NCBI RefSeq assembly: GCF_014197795.1
Contig: NZ_JACIGI010000005.1
Location: 86,700 to 150,699 of the forward strand
Length of the DNA stretch: 64,000 bases
Source of the DNA: Roseospira goensis
GTDB taxonomy: Bacteria > Pseudomonadota > Alphaproteobacteria > Rhodospirillales > Rhodospirillaceae
Direction: 5' to 3'
Below the pieces are notes generated by a model that made no database searches, was not told the DNA's origin, and saw only the letters and a program-made list of their open reading frames with translations. The position numbers and the translations under genes are program-made. Below, one piece after another: positions 9,299-17,515 of the stretch (the stretch's first letter is position 1; every line of letters begins with the position of its first letter).

Positions 9299-10093
9299 AT
9301 GTCCGGTCCCCCATCCTCCATTCCGTCCCCGCTCCCGTCCCCGTCCGCCACGCCCGCCGGCGAGGCGCCCGACCTCGCCCGCCAGGCCCTGGTGACCGGC
9401 GGGTCCGCCGGTATCGGCCGGGCCATCGTCGACCGCCTGGCGGCCGACGGCTACCGGGTGCTGAACCTGGACCGCGACCCGGTGCCGGATCCGCCGCCGG
9501 GCGTCGAGACCGTGGCGGTCGATTTCGCCGACCCGGCGGCGGCCGAGGCGGTGCTGGCCGAGGTGACGGCCACGCGGTCCTTCGGCCTCCTGGTCGCCAA
9601 CGTCGGCCAGTGCATCAACGCCAGCCTGGACGAGACCGCCTGGACGGACCTGCGCCGGCTGGCCGACGTCAACCTCAACTCGGCCATCCTCGCGGCGCGC
9701 GCCACCGTGCCGGCGATGCGGCAGGCCGGCTCCGGGCGCATCGTCGGCATCGCCAGCCGCGCCGCCCTGGGCAAGCCGAACCGCACCGCCTACGCCGCCA
9801 CCAAGGCCGGCATGATCGGCCTGGTGCGCACCTGGGCGCAGGAACTGGCCCCGCACGGCATCACCTGCAACGCCGTCGCCCCGGGCCCCATCGCCACCGC
9901 GCTGTTCCGCGCCAGCAATCCGCCGGACGCGCCGCAGACCCGCCGCCTGATGGAGGCGATCCCGCTCGGCCGCCTGGGCGAGCCGGCCGAGGTGGCGCGC
10001 GCGGTGGCCTTTTTCGCCGCCCCCGAGGCCGGCTTCATCACCGGGCAGACGCTGTACGTCTGCGGCGGCGCGTCACTGGGGGCGATGGCCTGA
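9299..10093 (+). CDS. Short-chain dehydrogenase/reductase (SDR)
   Basis: NAD(P)-dependent oxidoreductase of the classical SDR fold, 264 residues. It has TGGSAGIG (dinucleotide-binding Gly motif), NVGQ as the NAG-like motif, a catalytic Ser in IVGIASRAAL, and YAATKAG carrying the YxxxK pair. The C-terminal FITGQTLYVCGGASLG is typical of FabG-like members. The start at 9299 follows AGGAG. A Pro/Ser-rich tail of about 25 residues precedes the Rossmann fold. In this context it could oxidise a hydroxyacyl-CoA or hydroxy-acid intermediate. It faces a convergent crotonase gene, with a strong hairpin between them. Confidence 0.85.
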   Translation: MSGPPSSIPSPLPSPSATPAGEAPDLARQALVTGGSAGIGRAIVDRLAADGYRVLNLDRDPVPDPPPGVETVAVDFADPAAAEAVLAEVTATRSFGLLVANVGQCINASLDETAWTDLRRLADVNLNSAILAARATVPAMRQAGSGRIVGIASRAALGKPNRTAYAATKAGMIGLVRTWAQELAPHGITCNAVAPGPIATALFRASNPPDAPQTRRLMEAIPLGRLGEPAEVARAVAFFAAPEAGFITGQTLYVCGGASLGAMA

Positions 10094-10101
10094 CGGACGG
10101 C

Positions 10102-10125
10102 GGCGGGGCCGGGTGCGGCCCCGCC
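10102..10125. terminator. Bidirectional hairpin between SDR and crotonase genes
   Basis: Perfect 9-bp stem GGCGGGGCC/GGCCCCGCC with a 6-base loop, in the 39-base gap between two convergent stop codons. There is no T-tract on either side, so it may be a weak or rho-assisted terminator. Confidence 0.5.
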
Positions 10126-10132
10126 ATCCCCC

Positions 10133-10930
10133 CTACGAGGGCGCCGGCGAGGGCGCCGGTGTTTGGTTGAAGGCCGGCTTGCGCTTCTCGATGAAGGCGG
10201 CCATGCCCTCCTTCTGGTCGGCGGTGTCGAACAGCAGGTGCAGGGCCTGACGCTCCAGGACCAGGGCGGCGTCCAGCGGCAGATCGGCGCCGGCCCGCAC
10301 CACCTCCTTGATCTTGCAGACCGCCAGGGCCGGCAGCGCGGCGATGGCGGCGGCCAGGTCCAGCGCCCGCCCCAGCGTCTCGGCGTCGGGCACCACCTCG
10401 GAGACCAGGCCCATGGCCTCGGCCTCGGCGGCGTCCACCGGCTCGCCGGTGAGCAACAGCTTCATGGCCTTGTACCGGCCGACCGCGCGCACCAGCCGCT
10501 GGGTGCCGCCGGCGCCCGGCATGATGCCGACCTTGATCTCCGGTTGGCCGAACCGGGCGCTGGCCCCGGCAATGATGATGTCGGCGTGCATCGCCAGTTC
10601 GCACCCGCCGCCCAGCGCCCAGCCGTTGACGGCGGCGATCAGGGGCTTGGGAAAGTCCTTGATCGGCGCCCACAGGCGCTCGACCCCGCGGCGCATCATC
10701 TCGGCCGGGCCGGCGGTGGCCATCGCCTTGATGTCGGCGCCGGCGGCGAACACGTCGGGGCCGCCGGTCAGCACCACGGCCCGCACGCCGTCGTCGCCGG
10801 CCAGATCCGTCAGGTGCCGCGCCAGCGCCTCGCGCACGGGCATCGACAGCGCGTTGCGGGCCTCCGGCCGGTTCAGCCGCAGCACGGCGACGCCCGCGCG
10901 GGGCCGCTCCAGCACCACCACCTCGGTCAT
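10133..10930 (-). CDS. Enoyl-CoA hydratase/isomerase (crotonase) family
   Basis: Hydrates or isomerises an enoyl-CoA; 265 residues, normal for the family. The start at 10930 follows AAAGGAGAG. Visible motifs are AGADIKAM (CoA and oxyanion-hole region), NGWALGGGCELAMHADIIIAG with the second oxyanion Gly, and FGQPEIKVGIMPGAGGTQRL. The latter holds the two Glu-type positions that mark a hydratase, including PEIKVGIMPG. It is the last gene of a six-gene minus-strand operon (thiolase, HMG-CoA-synthase-like, DUF35, PaaK-like, lipoate-ligase-like, crotonase). The sequence looks fully competent. Confidence 0.9.
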   Translation of the reverse strand: MTEVVVLERPRAGVAVLRLNRPEARNALSMPVREALARHLTDLAGDDGVRAVVLTGGPDVFAAGADIKAMATAGPAEMMRRGVERLWAPIKDFPKPLIAAVNGWALGGGCELAMHADIIIAGASARFGQPEIKVGIMPGAGGTQRLVRAVGRYKAMKLLLTGEPVDAAEAEAMGLVSEVVPDAETLGRALDLAAAIAALPALAVCKIKEVVRAGADLPLDAALVLERQALHLLFDTADQKEGMAAFIEKRKPAFNQTPAPSPAPS

Positions 10931-10971
10931 GGCGGGTCTCTCCTTTGGGAATGGGTGGGGGGGAGGTGTGG

Positions 10972-12084
10972 TCAGCCCGGCGTCGCCGGGCACAGGTCGG
11001 CCAGCGCCCTGTCGAAGGCGGCCGCCAGGTCCTCGGCCTCGATGCCGGCGAACTCGACGTCGTCGCGGGCCAGGAACGCGGCCACGCGGGCGCGGAGGGC
11101 CTCGGTGGTCGCCGGGCAGCCGGCCAGCGCCTGTTCCAGCCAGGCCACGCTGTCGGTCGGGCGCGGGTGCCAGTCGCCGTTGACGAGGGCGGCGGCGACG
11201 GTGCCGTCGCGGACCTTGAGGGCGGTCCAGATCAGGCCGCCGACGGCCTTGACCCGGCCGCGTCCCACGGCGGCCCCGGTCAGGTCGCCGAAGCGCCGCG
11301 CCTCGGTCTTGCCGTACAACCAGGCATCGGCGGTCAGGCGGGCGCGCAGGTCGGCGGCGTCGGCGCGCTCGGCGTCGGACAGCGGCTGACGTCGCAGGTC
11401 CGCGACCCCGAAGGCGTCCTCGGTGACCTCGCGGGTGAGGCGCTCCAGCTCGGCCTCGGTGAACGTCCGGCCCGCCTCGCGCTCCAGGCAGGTGGTGCGG
11501 CTCGCCATGTCCTTGTGCACCTTGTCCCGGGTCTTCTCCGGCGGCAGCGGGATGGCGCGGGCCGCCACCGCGGTGTCGACCGGTGTGACGTTGATGAGCA
11601 CACGCAGGGTCATGACGCCGTCCTCGATCTTCAGCGAGGTCGGCATCAGCTTGCGGCCCTCGACCTCGACGTCGTTGAGGGGGCGGTAGCGCGCCGGCAC
11701 GCCATAGCGCCGCCGCAGGGTCTCGGCCACCGCGCCCAGCACCTGGGGGAAGGCCGCCCGGGCGGTGTCCGGCACCCCGGGCAGGGCGGTGGGCAGATAG
11801 AAGCAGACGAAGATGGAGCCGGCGCCGGCGTAGATGGCGCCGCCGCCGTTGACCCGGCGGCGCACCTCGATGCCATGGGCGTCGCAGAACGCCAGGTCGA
11901 GCACCTGGGTGGGGTCCTCGTTGACGCCGATGGTGAGGCTGTCGCGGTCGAAGATGTTGAGATAGACGGTGGGCGGAACGCTGCCGCGCGCCACCGCCCG
12001 TTCGACGGCGGGCGAGACCGACACCGAGAAGTCGGTATAGGCGTTGCGATCCACCACCAGACGCCAGGGCAGGGGTGCGGTCAT
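10972..12084 (-). CDS. Lipoate-protein-ligase-like protein (BPL/LplA/LipB fold)
   Basis: A 370-residue member of the fold that attaches lipoate or biotin to carrier lysines. RRVNGGGAIYAGAGSIFVCFYLP matches the RR-x-(S/T)GGGAV-Y substrate-binding motif, with Asn in the usual Ser/Thr place, and GRKLMPTSLKIEDG matches the GRK-containing segment. The following His-Gly motif of real lipoate ligases is replaced by MTLRVLIN. The C-terminal domain (about residues 245-370) resembles LplA accessory domains. There is no lipoyl carrier domain in the window, and the gene sits inside an acyl-CoA operon. It may ligate an acyl group to an unseen carrier or may have lost ligase function. Confidence 0.65.
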   Translation of the reverse strand: MTAPLPWRLVVDRNAYTDFSVSVSPAVERAVARGSVPPTVYLNIFDRDSLTIGVNEDPTQVLDLAFCDAHGIEVRRRVNGGGAIYAGAGSIFVCFYLPTALPGVPDTARAAFPQVLGAVAETLRRRYGVPARYRPLNDVEVEGRKLMPTSLKIEDGVMTLRVLINVTPVDTAVAARAIPLPPEKTRDKVHKDMASRTTCLEREAGRTFTEAELERLTREVTEDAFGVADLRRQPLSDAERADAADLRARLTADAWLYGKTEARRFGDLTGAAVGRGRVKAVGGLIWTALKVRDGTVAAALVNGDWHPRPTDSVAWLEQALAGCPATTEALRARVAAFLARDDVEFAGIEAEDLAAAFDRALADLCPATPG

Positions 12085-12158
12085 GACGGGGGCTCCTCCC
12101 GAAGGGCGAAGGGGCCGGGCGGGGTGCGGAGTCCCGGCGCGTGGGGGGTAGTCGGCGC

Positions 12159-13337
12159 TCAGCGCGCGTCCGCGATCGCCGGGCCGTCCGGCAGCGTGTC
12201 CACGGTCTCCAGGGCGTCCAGCGAGACCAGGGTTTGGCTCTTGAAGGCCCGCCGCACGGCCTCGGCGGTGGCGTCGTCCAGGGTGCCGGCCACGCTCAGG
12301 GTCAGGTGGTCGCGTCCGTCCACCGTGCGCACCGTCAGCCGATGACCACCGGTCACGCCGGGCACGCCGAGCAGCACGCTGCGCAGCTCCGACGGGTACA
12401 GCTTCACGCCCCTGGCCTTGACCATGCTGTCGGTGCGTCCGAACACCACCCGGGGCAGGTTCACCGTGCGGCCATGCAGCGGCGCGGTGTGGGTGAGCAC
12501 CGTCAGGTCGCCGGTGCGGTAGCGCACCAGCGGCTGGGCCTCCTTGACCAGATGGGTCAGCACCAGTTCGCCGCGCGTGCCCGGCGGCAACGGGGTTGCG
12601 CTGTCGGGGTCGATCACCTCGGCATAGACCAACTCGTCGAACACATGGACGCCGGTGCCGCCGGGGACGGTGCGGGCCACCGGCAGCACCTCCGACAGCG
12701 AGAACGAGTCGATCAGCAGGGTGTCCGGCATCGCCGCGCGCACCGCCGCGTACAGGGGGCGGTTGCCGGTGAACGGCTCGCCGCCGGCGAAGAACACCCG
12801 CGGTGGCGGCATCCCGGCCTCGCGCAGGGTGAGCGCGAAGCTGGGGTTGCCGGCCAGCACCGTCACCCCGGCCTCGGCGCACAGGCCGGCGGTGCGCGCC
12901 GCCTCGCCGGGGCCGAGCGGCAGGCAGGTCACCCCGCAGGTCTCCATCTGGGTCTGGTAGAACAGGCCGGCGACGAACAGGTGGTAGCCGAAGGTGACGG
13001 CGCAGACGTCGCCGGGCCCGATCCCGCAGGCGTCCAGGTGGGTGCGGCAGGCCGCCGTCAGCGCCGCCAGATCGCCCGCGGTGTGCAGGATCGGCGCCAG
13101 CCCACCGCCCATGGGCGAGAAGTTCATGCGCACCGCGTGCGGGCAGGCGAAGGCGCCGAGTCCGGGCTTGCGCAGTTCCGCCAGCAGGTCCTCGCGGCGC
13201 ATCAGCGGCACCGTGGCGGCGAAATCGGCGGCGTCGGTGACCCGCGCCGGCAGGCGCGGGCCATGGAACGGGTGCCCGCGCAGCCGCTCCAGCATGGCGT
13301 TGATGGCGTCGCGGGGAAAGGGGACGGCACCGGTCAT
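12159..13337 (-). CDS. PaaK-like acyl-CoA ligase family protein with degenerate P-loop
   Basis: Resembles phenylacetate-CoA ligases (ANL superfamily): DFAATVPLMRREDLLAEL near residue 40, SFSLSEVLP, a YRTGD motif (RYRTGDLTVL) and GRTDSMVKARGVKLYPSEL near the C-terminus. At 392 residues it is shorter than typical PaaK (about 430). The Ser/Thr/Gly-rich ATP-binding loop, normally SSGTTG, is replaced by FSPMGGGLAP. Adenylate formation may thus be lost or altered. It lies between a DUF35 gene and a lipoate-ligase-like gene in one operon. It could be an acid-CoA ligase, an adenylate-using synthase, or a binding protein. Confidence 0.7.
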   Translation of the reverse strand: MTGAVPFPRDAINAMLERLRGHPFHGPRLPARVTDAADFAATVPLMRREDLLAELRKPGLGAFACPHAVRMNFSPMGGGLAPILHTAGDLAALTAACRTHLDACGIGPGDVCAVTFGYHLFVAGLFYQTQMETCGVTCLPLGPGEAARTAGLCAEAGVTVLAGNPSFALTLREAGMPPPRVFFAGGEPFTGNRPLYAAVRAAMPDTLLIDSFSLSEVLPVARTVPGGTGVHVFDELVYAEVIDPDSATPLPPGTRGELVLTHLVKEAQPLVRYRTGDLTVLTHTAPLHGRTVNLPRVVFGRTDSMVKARGVKLYPSELRSVLLGVPGVTGGHRLTVRTVDGRDHLTLSVAGTLDDATAEAVRRAFKSQTLVSLDALETVDTLPDGPAIADAR

Positions 13338-13376
13338 TGGGGGGAGCCCTTTGAACGGGAGAACGGGACGGGGTGG

Positions 13377-13799
13377 TCAGGCGTCGGCGGCGGGCACGAA
13401 CTTGGTCCCATAGCGCACCACGCCCTCCTGGTCGAACAGGCGACGCACCACGGCGCGCAGGGGCATGCCGATTTCCAGCGTCTCCGGGTCGGCGTCGGCG
13501 ATCTGGGCGATCACGTGCGGCCCCTCGGTCAGCGCCACCACGCCGACGGTGAGGGGGCCGGTCATGGTCTGCTGGTCGTCGAACTCGGCGGGTGCCCCGC
13601 CGCCGGCGATGACCGTGTAGGTGTACAGGGTCCCGGTGCCCGATAGCGGCGCGGTATCGAAGGCGTCATCGCCGCAGCCCGGGCACTGGGGCCGCTGGGG
13701 GTAGACGAGCGCCGCGCAGGACCGGCAGCGCCCGGCCTCCAGGCGCAGGCGCTGTCCGGTGCCGGCCCCGAACATGGGCAGCGAGATGTAGGCGCTCAT
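13377..13799 (-). CDS. DUF35 zinc-ribbon/OB-fold protein, thiolase partner
   Basis: Small (140 residues) acyl-CoA-binding accessory protein. An N-terminal zinc ribbon has CRSCAALVYPQRPQCPGCG (two CxxC pairs). It is followed by an OB-fold with GTLYTYTVI and a C-terminal VRYGTKFVPA. DUF35 proteins join thiolases or HMG-CoA synthases in multienzyme complexes, as in the archaeal thiolase/HMGCS complex and the bacterial BbsAB thiolase of anaerobic toluene degradation. Its ATG overlaps the stop codon of the HMGCS-like gene by 4 bp, which suggests obligatory pairing of the two products. Confidence 0.88.
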   Translation of the reverse strand: MSAYISLPMFGAGTGQRLRLEAGRCRSCAALVYPQRPQCPGCGDDAFDTAPLSGTGTLYTYTVIAGGGAPAEFDDQQTMTGPLTVGVVALTEGPHVIAQIADADPETLEIGMPLRAVVRRLFDQEGVVRYGTKFVPAADA

Positions 13800-14812
13800 G
13801 CGGTGCCTCCCAGACGACTGGACAGCATGCGGCGGTGGCGCAGGTAGGCGACGTAGCCGATCTCTTCGCCGCCGTCGGCCAGGACGGCCACGGAGTCCGT
13901 GTCGGCGCGCCCGCTGGCCAGGCCCGGCCCCGCCGTCAGGTCCAGGGCCAGGGCGCCGGCCCCGAAGGCGACGGCCATCACCCGCTCGCCCGGCGCCGCC
14001 CGGTCGAGCGCGTCACACAGCGCCAGCGGGGCCAGGGCGGCGCCACAGTCCCCGATCCGCGCCCAGGGGGCGGACAGCGCCGGCGCGGAGAGACCGAACA
14101 CACCCCCGGCGCGCCGCGCCGCCGCGGCGTCGCCGCCGACGGCCAGCCGATCCGGCGGCCCCCAGTCCGCGACCGCCGCGCGCAGGTCCGCCAGGGCCGG
14201 CGCCACGGTGTCGGTGCGCAGTTCCAGGTCGCGCAGGGTGGCCTCGCCGCGCCGGCGCAGCCGGGCGCCGAAGGTCTCCAGGGTCACCGCGGCGCAATGG
14301 CACAGGGTGGCGGCCGCGGTGTCCGGCCCCACCAGGAAGGCCGCCGCGCCGGCGCCGAGGGCATGCTCGTGCGGCACGTCGGCCGGCGCCGCCGGGGCAT
14401 CGGCCGCGACCGCCAGGGCGGAGCGCCCCGGATGGGCGGCGCAGTACTCCCACGCCACCAGCAGGGCCTGGAGGCCGGCCTGGGGGCTGCCGCCGATCTC
14501 CACCACGCGCACGTCGCGCCGGGCGGTCAGCGCCGACAGCACGGTGGCGGCGGAGGGCTTCTCGTCGTAGGGCAGGCTGGTGGCGCCCAGAATCAGGGCG
14601 TCGAAAGGGGCGGGCGCGGCGCTGTGGGTCAGGGCGGCGCGGGCCGCCGCCACCGCCAGGGTGACGGCGTCCTCGTCGTAGGCGCAGACGGCCTTGCGCT
14701 CCAGGCCGCGCGCGGCGCAGGTGCCCCAGGCATCGCGATAGGCCGCGGCCGGCAGGCGCAGGCGCGGCAGGCGGGCCGCATAGGCGGACAGGCCGACGGG
14801 TGCTGCGGTCAT
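13796..14812 (-). CDS. HMG-CoA-synthase/KAS III-like protein lacking the catalytic Cys
   Basis: Thiolase-fold protein of 338 residues resembling HMG-CoA synthase and KAS III enzymes. It starts LSAYAARLPRLRLPAAAYRDAWG, has AVCAYDEDAVTLAVAAARAAL, and a C-terminal RIGDCGAALAPLAL aligning with the GN-x-SSAS/GD-x-ASS loop. Where homologues carry the acylated Cys (AC-x-AG), this protein has GGSPQAGLQALL, so no nucleophile is seen. It probably acts as a non-catalytic or altered partner in a complex with the thiolase and DUF35 proteins encoded on either side. Spacing to the thiolase gene is 11 bases. Confidence 0.7.
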   Translation of the reverse strand: MTAAPVGLSAYAARLPRLRLPAAAYRDAWGTCAARGLERKAVCAYDEDAVTLAVAAARAALTHSAAPAPFDALILGATSLPYDEKPSAATVLSALTARRDVRVVEIGGSPQAGLQALLVAWEYCAAHPGRSALAVAADAPAAPADVPHEHALGAGAAAFLVGPDTAAATLCHCAAVTLETFGARLRRRGEATLRDLELRTDTVAPALADLRAAVADWGPPDRLAVGGDAAAARRAGGVFGLSAPALSAPWARIGDCGAALAPLALCDALDRAAPGERVMAVAFGAGALALDLTAGPGLASGRADTDSVAVLADGGEEIGYVAYLRHRRMLSSRLGGTA

Positions 14813-14823
14813 GGTGCGTCCCC

Positions 14824-15996
14824 TCAGTCGGCGGCTTTCAGGATGTGCACGGCGACGCTGCCGCCGGAGCCGCCCACGTTGTGCGCCAGGCCGTAGCGCG
14901 GCGCGGCGATCTGACGGCTCGGCTCCCGGGCCGTGCCGCGCAACTGGTGCACCAGCTCGTAGATCTGGCCGGTGCCGGTGGCCCCGATGGGATGACCCTT
15001 GCCGATCAGGCCGCCGGAGACGTTGACCGGCCGGGGGCCGTCGCGGGCCGTCACGCCGTCCGCGACCAGCCGGCCGGCCTCGGCCTCGTCGCAGAACCCC
15101 AGGTCGGCGTAGGCCAGGATCTCGCCGATGGTGAAGCAGTCGTGCACCTCCGCCAGGTCGATGTCCGCCGGGCCGAGGCCGGCCTGGGCGTAGGCCTGAC
15201 AGGCCGCCTTGCGCGCCGCCGGCAGGCGGGTGAGGGAGGGGCGGTCGTGGATGGCGACGAAATCGGTGCCGGCGCCGCTGCCGACCACCTCGACGGGGGT
15301 GTCGGTGAAGGCGCGGGCGGTCTCCCAGTCGCACAGCAGCACCATCGAGGCCCCGTCGGTGATGCCGCAGGCGTCCGCCAGGCAGAACGGGTCCGCCAGC
15401 ATCGGCATGGCCAGGGCCTGATCGAGGGTGATGGCCTTGCGCACCTGCGCCGTCGGATTGGCAACCGCGTTGGCGCGGTTCTTGACCCCGACGGCGGTGA
15501 TCTGGGCCTTGGTGGTGCCGTGCTCGTGCATGTGGCGGCGGGCCATCATGGCGTAGATGCCGGGGAAGTTGGTGCCGGCCAGGCGCTCCCACTCGACGTC
15601 GCCGGAGACGCCGAGCCAGGACCGGGTCCGCTCCCGCGGCAGGTCGGACATCTTCTCGATGCCGCCGGCGGCGGCGATGCGGGCCGCCCCCGAGGCCACG
15701 GCGAGGTAGGCATCGCGGAAGGCGAAGCCGGACGAGGCGCAGGCGCTCTCGACGTGGCGGCCGGACACGCCGGTCATGCCCGCCGACTCCAGCATCAGCG
15801 GGGCGAAGTTGCCGAGCTGGGAGCCGCCGGTGGACAGGCTGCCGATATAGGCCTCGTCGACCGCCCCGGGATCGAGTCCGCCCGGGACGTCGGCGAAGGC
15901 GGCGCGGGCGGCCTCCGCGAACAGGGATTTCAGGGTGCGTTCGGGGCTCAGGCCGTAGCTGGTCTGGCCGACACCGATGACCGCGACACGCCGCAT
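14824..15996 (-). CDS. Thiolase family protein (SCP-x/acetyl-CoA acetyltransferase-like)
   Basis: Cleaves a 3-ketoacyl-CoA to shorten it; 390 residues. ESACASSGFAF contains the nucleophilic Cys, VHDCFTIGE carries the His-Asp-Cys-Phe variant typical of SCP-x-type thiolases, and NVSGGLIGKGHPIGATG holds the second active-site His region. The start MRRVAVIGVGQT at 15996 matches the usual N-terminus; an in-frame ATG at 16008 adds four residues. It is the first gene of the minus-strand operon and divergent to the acyl-CoA dehydrogenase. Thiolases with a DUF35 partner often act on bulky or branched substrates. Confidence 0.88.
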   Translation of the reverse strand: MRRVAVIGVGQTSYGLSPERTLKSLFAEAARAAFADVPGGLDPGAVDEAYIGSLSTGGSQLGNFAPLMLESAGMTGVSGRHVESACASSGFAFRDAYLAVASGAARIAAAGGIEKMSDLPRERTRSWLGVSGDVEWERLAGTNFPGIYAMMARRHMHEHGTTKAQITAVGVKNRANAVANPTAQVRKAITLDQALAMPMLADPFCLADACGITDGASMVLLCDWETARAFTDTPVEVVGSGAGTDFVAIHDRPSLTRLPAARKAACQAYAQAGLGPADIDLAEVHDCFTIGEILAYADLGFCDEAEAGRLVADGVTARDGPRPVNVSGGLIGKGHPIGATGTGQIYELVHQLRGTAREPSRQIAAPRYGLAHNVGGSGGSVAVHILKAAD

Positions 15997-16007
15997 GCAG
16001 AACCCCA

Positions 16008-16021
16008 TTTCACTAAGCAGA
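16008..16021. promoter_or_regulatory. Possible IclR-type operator overlapping the thiolase start
   Basis: TTTCACTAAGCAGA differs at only two positions from TTTCGCTAAGCGGA, the left arm of the palindrome at 18599-18612. The second arm is not present. It overlaps the start region of the thiolase gene, so repression is possible. Weak candidate. Confidence 0.3.
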
Positions 16022-16171
16022 ACGAGGAGCCTCAGAATGGAATCACAATGCCCGAAATGCGCGCTCCGTGGCAAGCCCTGTGCGCAACGGACATCGGCGG
16101 GTGCCCCTCCGCGTGGTCGCGGTCGGGATGGACGGGCGTAGCCCCCGCGCCGGAAACGGTTCGATCGACGT

Positions 16172-16200
16172 TTGAATTCCGTCTGGCAAAATGCAATTCT
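16172..16200 (+). promoter_or_regulatory. Putative promoter of the acyl-CoA dehydrogenase gene
   Basis: TTGAAT (16172-16177), 17-base spacer and AATTCT (16195-16200) in the 288-base divergent gap. The -10 is poor. The stretch is much more AT-rich than its surroundings, and GAATT/AATTC forms an inverted repeat spanning it. The rest of the gap holds no ORF. Confidence 0.35.
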
Positions 16201-16284
16201 GCAAAAGGCGGCGGCGACGCCTCGATCGCGGGCGCCCGACCGCGTCCCTCCCCCCCTGGCGTCCGACCGGAGGACCGCATACCC

Positions 16285-17451
16285 ATGGACACCGCCCTCG
16301 TCCGGTCCCTGACCGAGACCGTCCATCGCGTCGTGACCGAACGGCTCATGCCCGCCGAACAGACGGTGGTCGAGACCGACCGCATCCCCGACGACATCCG
16401 CGCGCTGCTGCAGGAGATGGGCCTGTTCGGCATGTCGGTGCCGGAGGCCTACGGCGGACTCGGCCTGCCCCTGGAGGCGGAGGCCGAAATCCTGTTCGCG
16501 TTATGCCGGGCCTCGGTGGCGTTCCGCTCCATGCTGGGGACCAACAACGGGATCGGCTCGCAGGGCATCGTCATCGACGGCACCGAGTCGCAGAAGCGGG
16601 CCTACCTGCCCGCCATCGCCGCCGGTGACCTGATCGCCGCCTTCTGCCTGACCGAACCCGACGTCGGCTCGGATGCGGCGGCGCTGCGCACCGTGGCGCG
16701 CCGGGACGGTGGCGACTACCTGCTGCGCGGCACCAAGCGTTACATCACCAACGCGCCCGAAGCCGGGCTGCTGACCGTGATGGCGCGCAGCGAGCCCGAC
16801 CGGCCGGGGGCCGACGGCATCTCGGCGTTCCTGGTCGAGGCCGGCCGGCCCGGCCTCAGCATCGGGCCGTGCGATCGCAAGATGGGCCAGCGCGGCGCCC
16901 ATACGGCCGACGTCATCCTGGACGACGTGCGGGTGCCGGCCGAGGCCATCATCGGCGGCCCGGAGAAGGCCGGCCAGGGCTTCCGGACCGCCATGAAGGT
17001 GCTGGACCGCGGCCGCATCCACCTCGCGGCGGTGTGCGTCGGCGCCGCCCGGCGGCTGCTGGACGAGGCTCTGGGCTATGCCATGGAGCGGCGTCAGTTC
17101 GGCCAGCCGGTGGCCGCGTTCCAGCTCGTCCAGGCCATGCTGGCGGACAGCCAGGCGGAGCTGTACGCCGCGCGCTGCATGACCCTGGACGCCGCGCGCC
17201 GCCACGACGCCGGCGCGCGCGTCTCCAAGGAGGCCGCCTGCGCCAAGATGTTCGCCAGCGAGATGGTCGGCCGCGTCGCCGACCGGGCGGTGCAGATCCA
17301 CGGCGGCGCCGGCTACATGGCCGACACCCCGGTCGAGCGCCTGTACCGCGATGCCCGCCTGTTCCGCATCTACGAGGGCACCACCCAGATCCAGCAGCTT
17401 GTCATCGCCCGCGCCATGATCCGCGAGGCCGAGCAGGGGCTGGGCCTCTGA
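16285..17451 (+). CDS. Acyl-CoA dehydrogenase
   Basis: FAD-dependent acyl-CoA dehydrogenase of standard size (388 residues). It shows AFCLTEPDVGSDAAALRT (FAD/substrate region), GTKRYITNAPEA, ERRQFGQPVAAFQLVQ, QIHGGAGYMADTPVERLYRDAR and RIYEGTTQIQQLVIAR, whose Glu is the catalytic base position of short/medium-chain enzymes. The start at 16285 follows CCGGAGGA. It is divergently arranged with the thiolase operon and convergent to the nitronate-monooxygenase-like gene. This and the AidB-like enzyme give the island two separate alpha,beta-desaturation steps. Confidence 0.92.
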   Translation: MDTALVRSLTETVHRVVTERLMPAEQTVVETDRIPDDIRALLQEMGLFGMSVPEAYGGLGLPLEAEAEILFALCRASVAFRSMLGTNNGIGSQGIVIDGTESQKRAYLPAIAAGDLIAAFCLTEPDVGSDAAALRTVARRDGGDYLLRGTKRYITNAPEAGLLTVMARSEPDRPGADGISAFLVEAGRPGLSIGPCDRKMGQRGAHTADVILDDVRVPAEAIIGGPEKAGQGFRTAMKVLDRGRIHLAAVCVGAARRLLDEALGYAMERRQFGQPVAAFQLVQAMLADSQAELYAARCMTLDAARRHDAGARVSKEAACAKMFASEMVGRVADRAVQIHGGAGYMADTPVERLYRDARLFRIYEGTTQIQQLVIARAMIREAEQGLGL

Positions 17452-17515
17452 GCGGCCGGCGCGACAGACTCGGCACGACCGGCGGGCGGGCGACCTGGCG
17501 GCGGGTGTCGCGTCC

